Shown piece by piece: positions 35,152 through 41,459 of a DNA stretch of 64,000 nt. Origin of the DNA: Rhodobacteraceae bacterium S2214 (GTDB taxonomy: Bacteria; Pseudomonadota; Alphaproteobacteria; Rhodobacterales; Rhodobacteraceae); contig CP081161.1 of the NCBI GenBank assembly GCA_025141675.1, forward strand, positions 682,001-746,000, read 5' to 3'. Position numbers and translations under genes: made by a program. Under the pieces are notes generated by a model, which searched no databases, was not told the DNA's origin, and worked only from the letters and a program-made list of their open reading frames with translations. Within the stretch, counting starts at the first letter, position 1. Every line of letters begins with the position of its first letter.

Positions 35152-35531
35152 TCTGCGGTGTCGTCGGTTGGGATCGGTTGGTGGCGCGTGACGAAGTGCC
35201 CTTTGATCGCTTGCGGCCATGTGCGGTAGGGCACTTGGCCTGTTTCGGATGCCGCGTGTGATGTCGCGTAGGTCACAATACCCTCGGCAGCGTCCTGTTC
35301 CGGTGTGAAGTCGCCCAAGGTGTAGGCCAGTTTTCCGTGGGCTTGGATCGACACGTTGCAGCCGTGTTTGCAGCCCATCAGGCAGGAAACACGTCGTGTT
35401 TTGATGTCTGGCACGCCTGCAGCGGCGGCTTCAACGAGGCTGGCGAGCTGTTCTCCGTCGGTGATTGTGTCTTCGCCTTCGGTCCATTCCGGACGCTTAC
35501 AGGTGTCGCAAACCGTGATCCAAGTTGTCAT
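35148..35531 (-). CDS. DUF1636 protein, second copy, cobC-linked
   Basis: 127 residues of the same DUF1636 family as 24165-24479 but longer. CDTC at 8-11 and CLMGCKHGC near 49-57 give four or five cysteines in a thioredoxin-like ferredoxin spacing. The C-terminal part (PYRTWPQAIKGHFVTRHQPIP) is absent from the shorter paralogue. First gene of the transcript with cobC and cbiB; the promoter must lie in the 210-base gap before the response-regulator gene. Metal or redox role inferred from cysteines and context only. Confidence 0.78.
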   Translation of the reverse strand: MTTWITVCDTCKRPEWTEGEDTITDGEQLASLVEAAAAGVPDIKTRRVSCLMGCKHGCNVSIQAHGKLAYTLGDFTPEQDAAEGIVTYATSHAASETGQVPYRTWPQAIKGHFVTRHQPIPTDDTAE

Positions 35532-35741
35532 TCTTGACGTGCCTCATACAATTTTGATGCGTTTCAAGCTGATTTTGGCCGGTTCGGCAAGCGAATTGGC
35601 GGGATCGTGCCTGTTTTGAACGCAGGCTGATTGGCAGTTAACCATTCCTTAGGATTTTAGGCACAGAAAGCTTGAGCAGCCGTTAATGATTGTAGTGGTA
35701 ACCGTTCGATTCCTCGAACCAAAGTCTAGTGAGAAGGTGCC

Positions 35742-36134
35742 ATGCGTGTATTGATCGTACAAAGTAAGACCGAATTGGGGGCCTTGTGGGCCCGCCACTT
35801 GGAACGATTGCAGGCAACTGTGACGGTCGTCGAAACGGGCGACGACGCGCTTGTTCTTCTCCAAAAGCAGAGCTTCGACGTGATCGTGCTTGATCTGGTC
35901 CTGCGCGAAGGCAGCGCGCTGACCGTGGCGGACTTTGCTAATTTTAATCAACCACGCGCAAATGTCGTTTTTGTGACAGATACGACCTTCTTCTCGGATG
36001 GATCGATTTTTTCGCACAGCGCCAACGCCCGCGCCTTTGTTGAAACAGGAACGCCGCCAAGTGACTTGGCGGCGATCGTTCATCATTATGGCAATTCTGC
36101 TAGTCGGGATACCCGCGCAGCAGGCGCCTTTTGA
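35742..36134 (+). CDS. Stand-alone response-regulator receiver domain, degenerate
   Basis: 130 residues, single REC domain without output domain. The phospho-accepting Asp is near residue 51 in VIVLDLVLREG, with the Thr of VTDTTF after strand 4. The acidic pair of strand 1 is replaced (LIVQSKTE, no DD), and the invariant strand-5 lysine (usually K-P) is replaced in AFVETGTPP. So phosphorylation-driven switching may be lost or altered. A GAGAAGG ribosome site fixes the start. Abuts the GST gene tail to tail with no gap. Confidence 0.72.
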   Translation: MRVLIVQSKTELGALWARHLERLQATVTVVETGDDALVLLQKQSFDVIVLDLVLREGSALTVADFANFNQPRANVVFVTDTTFFSDGSIFSHSANARAFVETGTPPSDLAAIVHHYGNSASRDTRAAGAF

Positions 36135-37109
36135 TCACCCGCGCCCGTGTGGCGCATCAAAATCAATCACAGGATTGGTCGGAATAATCCGGTTCGGATT
36201 AATTGTGTCGTGGCTGTAGTGATAGTGGCGCACGATGTGGTCCATGTTCACCGTCTCTTTCACGCCCGGCCATTGATATAGTTCGCGCGTGAACCCCCAA
36301 ATATTCGGGTAATCGATGATCCGTTTGCGGTTACATTTGAAGTGTTGGTGATAGACCATGTCGAACCGGATCAGGGTCGTCCAAAGCCGCCAGTCTGCTT
36401 CGGTGATCGTGTCGCCGGTCAGGTAGCGGTTTTCGGACAGGATACCTTCGATCCAGTCGAGACTGTCGAACAGCGGGCCTACTGCGTCGTCGTATGCGTC
36501 TTGTGTCGTCGCGAAGCCGGATTTGTAGACGCCGTTGTTCACAGTGTCATAGATTCGCGTGTTGATTTCTTCGATCGCGTCGCGCTGGGCCTCTGGCCAA
36601 AAATCGGCGGTGTTACCGGTGATGTCGTTAAACGCGCTGTTGAACATCCGAATGATTTCGGACGATTCGTTGGACACGATTGTGTTCTGCTTTTTGTCCC
36701 ACAGGATTGGCACCGTCACACGGCCTGAAATTTGCGGATCAGCTTTCAGGTAAATGTCGCGGGCAAACGGCAGGCCAAACAGTTTGTCGCCTGTCGCGCC
36801 ATTCCCGTCTTTTTCGAACGTCCAGCCATCAGACAGCATGTCGGGGTGGACCACAGAAACGTCGATGTGGTCGGTCAGGTCTTTTAAAGTGCGAAACACC
36901 ATTGTCCGGTGCGCCCATGGGCAAGCGTTTGAAATATAGAGATGATAGCGCCCGCTTTCGGCTTTGAAGCCTGCGTCGCCTGTTGGTCCCGCAGACCCGT
37001 CTGCGGTGATCCAATTGCGAAACTTTGCGGTGGACCGCACAAATGCCCCGCCGGATTTCTTTGTGTCGTACCAAACGTCATGCCATTCGCCGTCAACAAG
37101 TTGTCCCAT
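36135..37109 (-). CDS. Glutathionyl-hydroquinone reductase / omega-class GST (YqjG-type)
   Basis: 324 residues, the length of the glutathionyl-hydroquinone reductase family. Catalytic Cys in NACPWAHRTM (CPWA motif), preceded by SGRYHLYIS; the C-terminal GST domain has YLTGDTITEADWRLWTTLIRF. These enzymes reduce glutathionyl-hydroquinones and other mixed disulfides in the cytosol. Start at MGQLVDGEW; the open frame extends 89 codons upstream without family sequence. Transcribed away from the cobalamin operon leader. Confidence 0.9.
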   Translation of the reverse strand: MGQLVDGEWHDVWYDTKKSGGAFVRSTAKFRNWITADGSAGPTGDAGFKAESGRYHLYISNACPWAHRTMVFRTLKDLTDHIDVSVVHPDMLSDGWTFEKDGNGATGDKLFGLPFARDIYLKADPQISGRVTVPILWDKKQNTIVSNESSEIIRMFNSAFNDITGNTADFWPEAQRDAIEEINTRIYDTVNNGVYKSGFATTQDAYDDAVGPLFDSLDWIEGILSENRYLTGDTITEADWRLWTTLIRFDMVYHQHFKCNRKRIIDYPNIWGFTRELYQWPGVKETVNMDHIVRHYHYSHDTINPNRIIPTNPVIDFDAPHGRG

Positions 37110-37250
37110 GGGGGATGTCCTTTCAAAACTGTGTTGTGACTGATTTAGGCGAGGTCGGACTGCCGACAAACCCCTGTTCAAGCGCAGGTTCTGCGCATTG
37201 ATGCACACATCTACGCGTCGCATTCGGCGCACGACTGCCGTTTTGTCCCA

Positions 37251-37279
37251 TTGCGGGTCATGCCGTTGGTCCATATACC
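37251..37279 (+). promoter_or_regulatory. Candidate promoter of the DUF6732-cbiX-cob operon
   Basis: TTGCGG, 17-base spacer, TATACC. The match is moderate, but the start it predicts (about 37286) falls right before the hairpin-rich leader, giving an untranslated leader near 138 bases. Confidence 0.35.
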
Positions 37280-37291
37280 ACCCCAATAGAC

Positions 37292-37370
37292 GAAGCCCGA
37301 AAGGGCCAGAGAGGTTGGTGATCCGTCCGGTTGACCCTAGAGGGGACCATGGATCACGTCGTCGGACCTC
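37292..37370 (+). other. Structured RNA leader of the cobalamin operon, class unknown
   Basis: Two elements: a GCCC-GAAA-GGGC hairpin (37295-37306, GNRA loop), then a long hairpin with outer stem GAGGT/ACCTC (37311-37315 with 37366-37370), perfect 7-bp stem GTGATCC/GGATCAC (37318-37324 with 37351-37357) and an inner C/G-rich stem closed by TAGA. GTCCG (37325-37329) could instead pair with CGGAC (37363-37367), so two folds compete. No match to a riboswitch family I know. Confidence 0.45.
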
Positions 37371-37424
37371 CCTCATGCGGTTGCGTGGGGTTTCTGGCGT
37401 ATAGGGCAGAACTTGGAGGATCAG

Positions 37425-37640
37425 ATGCGGATCATTTTGACACTTCTCTTGGCGGTTGCCGGATCATCGGTGCAGGCCCATCCGGGGCATTTGGCCGATT
37501 TGGCAGGTCACGACCATTGGGTTGCGGGGGCTGCGATTGGTCTAGCGATCCTGACCGGCATTTACGGGGCCCTAAAGGGCAAGAAAGAGACCGACGCAGA
37601 GGTCGAACCCGAACTGGAAGAAGAAGGGGAACCCGCGTGA
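37425..37640 (+). CDS. Small exported/membrane protein, DUF6732 type
   Basis: 71 residues: signal sequence MRIILTLLLAVAGSSVQA, then HPGHLADLAGHDHW (three His with a mature N-terminal His), one transmembrane helix (VAGAAIGLAILTGIYGAL) and an acidic tail. The mature N-terminus beginning at His is a typical metal-binding arrangement. A GGAGG ribosome site 5 bases upstream of ATG fixes the start. First gene of the cbiX-cob operon, overlapping cbiX by 4 bases, so a cobalt-related role is inferred. Confidence 0.72.
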   Translation: MRIILTLLLAVAGSSVQAHPGHLADLAGHDHWVAGAAIGLAILTGIYGALKGKKETDAEVEPELEEEGEPA

Positions 37641-38863
37641 AAACAGGTGTCATGATTTGCGGCCACGGGTCGCGCAGCCAATCTGCGGTCGATGAATTTG
37701 CGACCTTGGCGGATAAACTGCCTGCGTTGTTGCCCGACGATTGGATGACCGACTACGGCTATCTGGAATTCGCAAACCCTGTGATCCGCGACGGTTTGGA
37801 TAAGCTGCGCGAAGCAGGTTGCGATCGCGTGCTGGCCGTGCCGGGCATGCTGTTTGCGGCGATGCATGCAAAGAATGACATCCCGACTGTTTTGAATACC
37901 TACGCGGCGAAGCACGGCATCACCGTGTCTTATGGACGTGAATTGGGTGTTGATCCCAAGATGATCGCGGCTGCCGCTGGTCGTATTCGCGAAGCTGTTG
38001 ATCAAGCGAATGCCGATTTGGGCGAATTGCCGTTGGAAGAGACCTGTTTGGTCGTGATTGGCCGTGGTGCGTCTGATCCGGATGCGAACGGCAACGTCGC
38101 CAAGATTGCCCGCATGGTTGCCGAAGGCATGGGTTTTGGCTGGCACGAGGTCGGGTTTTCCGGCGTGACCTTCCCGCTGGTCGAGCCGTGTTTGCAGCAT
38201 GTGACGCGGCTTGGGTACAAGCGCGTCATTGTGTTCCCGTATTTCTTATTCTCGGGCATTTTGATCGACCGGATTTATGGATTTACGGATCAGGTTGCCG
38301 CCGAATATCCCGACATTGATTTTGTGAAAGCCGGTTATCTTGGGGATCATCCGCAGGTGCTGGCGACGTTTGCAGAGCGGATCATCGAGCAGGTTGGTGA
38401 CAACCCGCCGCCAAATTGCGGGACATGTCAGTATCGGACGCAGGTGCTTGAGGTTGGCGGCGGTGACGTGCGCAAGATTACGCCTGAACAGCGCGAACAA
38501 TTGTCGGGTGGCGATCATCCTGCTTTTGCTGCCGTGCCGCCCCCGACCTGTGTGCTGTGTAAGTACCGCACGGGCGTCGTCGGGTTTGAAGGCGAAGTCG
38601 GGGCTGTTCAAGAAAGCCACCACCATCATGTTGAGGGCCAAGGGGCAAATGCGCCGGGGTCGAATGTCGCGGATTGTGCGCTGTGCGATACATTCTGTAC
38701 GGGGATGTGCCGACTGGTTGAGGCGGATCACCATCATCATCATCACGACCATGGGCATGGCCACGATCATCATCACCATGATCACGACCATCACCACCAC
38801 GCAGAATACCCCCATGCGAAACATCCGCACGGGCCGGAAAGCGCGCGGAAATCGAAATCCTGA
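37637..38863 (+). CDS. cbiX: Sirohydrochlorin cobaltochelatase CbiX, long Fe-S/His-rich form
   Basis: Inserts cobalt into sirohydrochlorin. 408 residues from a GTG start overlapping the previous stop (GTGA). Active-site His10 in MICGHGSR; two chelatase-type halves up to about residue 270 (VFPYFLFSGILIDRIYGF). Then cysteine clusters CGTCQYRT, CVLCKYRT and CALCDTFCTGMC, and a tail with over 20 His residues and Asp/Gly (about 365-395). B. megaterium CbiX is known to have an Fe-S cluster and a His-rich segment, and this matches. The tail probably stores or presents cobalt. Confidence 0.9.
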   Translation: MKTGVMICGHGSRSQSAVDEFATLADKLPALLPDDWMTDYGYLEFANPVIRDGLDKLREAGCDRVLAVPGMLFAAMHAKNDIPTVLNTYAAKHGITVSYGRELGVDPKMIAAAAGRIREAVDQANADLGELPLEETCLVVIGRGASDPDANGNVAKIARMVAEGMGFGWHEVGFSGVTFPLVEPCLQHVTRLGYKRVIVFPYFLFSGILIDRIYGFTDQVAAEYPDIDFVKAGYLGDHPQVLATFAERIIEQVGDNPPPNCGTCQYRTQVLEVGGGDVRKITPEQREQLSGGDHPAFAAVPPPTCVLCKYRTGVVGFEGEVGAVQESHHHHVEGQGANAPGSNVADCALCDTFCTGMCRLVEADHHHHHHDHGHGHDHHHHDHDHHHHAEYPHAKHPHGPESARKSKS

Positions 38864-38878
38864 TCAGAAGGCCAGCCA

Positions 38879-39517
38879 GTGCGACCGTATGAAAAAGATC
38901 CCAGTGCTATTTATGCGGCCAGCTTTGCGACCGTGCGGCGCGAGGCAAAGCTCGATCGCTTTGCCCCTGCAATGCAGCCTGTTGTCACGCGGTTGATCCA
39001 TAGCTGCGGCATGGTGGAGATTGCGGATCGTTTGGCGTTTTCGCCTGATGCCGCGGTTCGAGGTCATGACGCATTGAAAGCAGGCAAGCCTGTGTTGTGT
39101 GACTGCGAAATGGTTGGTGCAGGGATTATTCGTCGGTATTTGCCTGCGGATAACGATGTGATTGTGACGTTGAATGATCCGTCTGTGCCGGATCGTGCGA
39201 AGGATATCGGGAATACGCGTTCTGCTGCCGCGGTTGAACTGTGGGCTGATCATCTGGACGGGGCTGTTGTGGCGATTGGCAACGCGCCGACTGCGCTGTT
39301 CCATCTGCTTGAGTTGATTGATGCGGGGGCGCCGAAACCTGCGGTGATCCTTGGGTTTCCTGTAGGGTTTATTGGCGCTGCCGAAAGCAAGGCAGAGCTT
39401 GCCGCTGATCCGCGCGGGTGTGGTTTCATTGCGCTGCGTGGACGAAAGGGTGGATCGGCGATGGCGTCCGCTGCTGTCAATGCGCTGGCTGCTGGTCTGC
39501 CGGAGGACAAAGTATGA
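38879..39517 (+). CDS. cobH: Precorrin-8X methylmutase CobH
   Basis: Moves the C-11 methyl to C-12 to form hydrogenobyrinic acid. 212 residues, catalytic His41 in TRLIHSCGMVEIAD, plus GKPVLCDCEMVGAGI and the C-terminal PVGFIGAAESKAEL signatures. Start GTG at 38879, giving MRPYEKDPSAIYAASF, the normal N-terminus. 15 bases after cbiX; its stop overlaps cobL ATG (ATGA). Confidence 0.95.
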   Translation: MRPYEKDPSAIYAASFATVRREAKLDRFAPAMQPVVTRLIHSCGMVEIADRLAFSPDAAVRGHDALKAGKPVLCDCEMVGAGIIRRYLPADNDVIVTLNDPSVPDRAKDIGNTRSAAAVELWADHLDGAVVAIGNAPTALFHLLELIDAGAPKPAVILGFPVGFIGAAESKAELAADPRGCGFIALRGRKGGSAMASAAVNALAAGLPEDKV

Positions 39518-40719
39518 CGACAACGCCTTGGTTGCATGTTGTGGGGATTGGCGAAGACGGACTTGATGGTCTTGTGCCTGCGACCCGTGCGGTTGTGGAA
39601 GCGGCTGAAGTGATCCTTGGCGGAGAGCGGCATCACGCGTTGGCCGAGGCGGTGCAGGCCGAACGGATCGCGTGGCCGACGCCCTTTGATGCGATGATCG
39701 AAACGATTGAGGGGCTGCGGGGCAAGCGTGCCGTGATCCTCGTCACTGGCGATCCGCTGTGGTTTTCTGTGGGAGCGCGAATTGGGCGCGCGATTGATCC
39801 GGCGGAGATTGTCTATCACCCGCAACTGTCCGCATTCCAGCTGGCGTCTGCCCGCATGGGGTGGTCGTTGCCGGATGTTGAGACGTTGACCGTGCATGGC
39901 CGTCCTGTGGAGCAGATGATTGCCTTCATCCAGCCGGATGCACGGTTGTTGGTGCTGACGACGGGGGCGCAAACGCCGGCGCAGATCGCGGCATTTTTGA
40001 CCGAACGTGGCTTTGGGCAGTCGAAGCTGACGGTGTTAGCTGCGATGGGCGGTAAAGACGAGTTGCGTTTTGATGGTGTGGCCGAAAGCTGGGATCACCA
40101 GGTGCCTGCGTTTAACACGCTCGCAGTTGAATGTATCGCGGCCCCTGATGCGGCGTTGCTGCCGCGTGTGCCGGGATTGGCGGATAGTTTGTTTCAGTCC
40201 GATGGGACGATGACGAAACAGGAAATTCGTGCGGCCACTGTGGCCAAGCTGATGCCGATGCGCGGGGCGCTGTTGTGGGATATCGGCTGCGGCTGCGGAT
40301 CCGTTGCGATCGAATGGATGCGTGCGGCGCGGTATGCGCGTGCTGTCGGGATTGAACCGCGTGCTGATCGGCGTGCGATGGCGGGTGCGAATGCGCTGGC
40401 GCTGGGCACCCCGAAGTTAGAATTGGTGGACGGGTCCGTGCCTGCCGCGTTGGACGGGCTTGCGGCGCCTGATGCGATTTTCATTGGTGGCGGGTTGAGC
40501 CGTGCGACGTTTGATGCTGCTTGGGCGGCTTTGCGTCCTTTGGGCCGGCTGGTGGCGAATGCTGTGACCTTGGAAAGCGAGGCGGAGTTGATCGCGCTGC
40601 ACCGTGATTTTGGCGGTGATTTGGTGAAGCTTATGGTGCACCGTGCCGAACCTGTGGGTCGGTTGACGGGGTGGCGCCCGGGGATGCCTGTGACCCAGTT
40701 GAGTTTGGTGAAACGATGA
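39514..40719 (+). CDS. cobL: Precorrin-6Y C5,15-methyltransferase (decarboxylating) CobL
   Basis: Bifunctional: methylates C-5 and C-15 and decarboxylates the C-12 acetate side chain. 401 residues. The N-terminal CbiE-like methylase (about 5-205; VVGIGEDGLDGL, VLVTGDPLWFS-like ILVTGDPLWFS) and C-terminal CbiT-like Rossmann methylase (about 225-400) with SAM motif WDIGCGCGSVAIEW. ATG overlaps the cobH stop; the longer open frame back to 39418 lies within cobH and is rejected. Its stop overlaps the cobI ATG. Confidence 0.95.
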   Translation: MTTTPWLHVVGIGEDGLDGLVPATRAVVEAAEVILGGERHHALAEAVQAERIAWPTPFDAMIETIEGLRGKRAVILVTGDPLWFSVGARIGRAIDPAEIVYHPQLSAFQLASARMGWSLPDVETLTVHGRPVEQMIAFIQPDARLLVLTTGAQTPAQIAAFLTERGFGQSKLTVLAAMGGKDELRFDGVAESWDHQVPAFNTLAVECIAAPDAALLPRVPGLADSLFQSDGTMTKQEIRAATVAKLMPMRGALLWDIGCGCGSVAIEWMRAARYARAVGIEPRADRRAMAGANALALGTPKLELVDGSVPAALDGLAAPDAIFIGGGLSRATFDAAWAALRPLGRLVANAVTLESEAELIALHRDFGGDLVKLMVHRAEPVGRLTGWRPGMPVTQLSLVKR

Positions 40720-41459
40720 CTGGAGACGCGCGTGCGAGCACGACGCCCCTCCCGCCATCCCGTGGTACTTTGTATGGTGTTGGCTTGGGGCCAGGTGCGC
40801 CGGATTTGATGACTTTGCGGGCTGCGCGCTTGATTGAGGCTGCTGACATCGTGGCCTATCCGACGTTGGCGGGTGGCGAGAGTTTTGCACGGTCGATCGC
40901 GGCCGATTTGATCAAATCGGATGCCGTGGAGATCGTGATGGATGTTCCAATGTCTGTGGAACGCCAGCCTGCGCAAGATGCTTATGATGCGGGTGCTGCC
41001 GCGATTGCGGAGGCTTTGGAGGCTGGCCGTGATGTGGTGTGCCTGTGCGAAGGTGATCCGTTTTTCTACGGGTCGTTCATGTATATTTTCGCGCGTCTCG
41101 CCGATCGGTTTGACGTGCAGGTTGTGCCGGGCGTGACGTCTGTGACGGCCTGTGCTGCGTCAGCGCGGATGCCGTTGGCTGCGCGTAATGAACGGCTGAC
41201 TGTGCTGCCGGGTCCGTTGCCTGAGGACGAGTTGCGTGACCGGATCGCGGGCGCTGAGAGCGTTGTGATTATGAAGGTCGGCCGTCATTTGGTGAAGATC
41301 AGAGGCGTGATTGACGCGCTGGGCCTGATGGACGGCGCTGTTTATGTGGAACGTGCGACTTTGCCTACACAGATCGTGCTGCCGCTGGCGGATGCCCCTG
41401 AAAAGGCACCTTACTTTTCGATGATATTACTGACTAAAGGGGCCGATCCATGGCTGTGA
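40716..41459 (+). CDS. cobI: Precorrin-2 C20-methyltransferase CobI with repeat-derived N-terminus
   Basis: A SAM-dependent tetrapyrrole methylase: precorrin-2 to precorrin-3A. 247 residues. Core begins TLYGVGLGPGAPDLMTLRAA at residue 18 and shows CEGDPFFYGSFMY and VVPGVTSVTACAA, the family landmarks. The first 17 residues (MTGDARASTTPLPPSRG) are encoded by a copy of the palindromic repeat found twice more in this window, and correspond to nothing in normal CobI. An internal start cannot be excluded, but ATG at 40716 is coupled to the cobL stop. Overlaps the next gene by 10 bases. Confidence 0.93.
   Translation: MTGDARASTTPLPPSRGTLYGVGLGPGAPDLMTLRAARLIEAADIVAYPTLAGGESFARSIAADLIKSDAVEIVMDVPMSVERQPAQDAYDAGAAAIAEALEAGRDVVCLCEGDPFFYGSFMYIFARLADRFDVQVVPGVTSVTACAASARMPLAARNERLTVLPGPLPEDELRDRIAGAESVVIMKVGRHLVKIRGVIDALGLMDGAVYVERATLPTQIVLPLADAPEKAPYFSMILLTKGADPWL
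40722..40763. repeat. Palindromic repeat element, copy B (inside the 5' end of cobI)
   Basis: Same core as copy A, same strand: GGAGAC, inner stem GCGCGTGC - GA - GCACGACGC, then CCCCTCCCGCCATCCCGT. The outer stem is shortened (GGAG/CTCC). It begins 6 bases after the first base of the cobI start codon and is read in frame, adding about 14 codons to cobI. Confidence 0.8.

Larger units (their letters stand above)
37110..37424. other. Divergent 315-base control region between GST and the cbiX operon
   Basis: No gene supported. It holds several perfect hairpins: GTCGG-ACTG-CCGAC (37154-37167), GCGCAG-GTT-CTGCGC (37182-37196), then the promoter candidate and structured leader listed separately. 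An open frame joined in phase to cbiX crosses the last 306 bases but is translation noise. I looked for a cobalamin riboswitch on both strands and found neither the B12 box nor the GCCACTG core. Confidence 0.6.

Noticed and set aside
35704..35719. GTTCGATTCCTCGAAC resembling a tRNA T-arm fragment
   Set aside because: A simple 6-bp hairpin; no acceptor or anticodon stems surround it, so it is neither a tRNA nor a clear attachment site.
37110..37424. Second cobalamin riboswitch
   Set aside because: B12 box and GCCACTG core were sought on both strands and not found; listed instead as an unclassified leader.
37331..37636. In-frame open extension of 102 codons upstream of CbiX
   Set aside because: Sequence is Gly/Arg-rich and unlike any chelatase, and it overlaps the DUF6732 gene in another frame; the CbiX GTG start is coupled to that gene's stop.
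38730..38820. Second run of CATCAC triplets as a possible simple repeat
   Set aside because: Encodes the His-rich tail of CbiX in frame.
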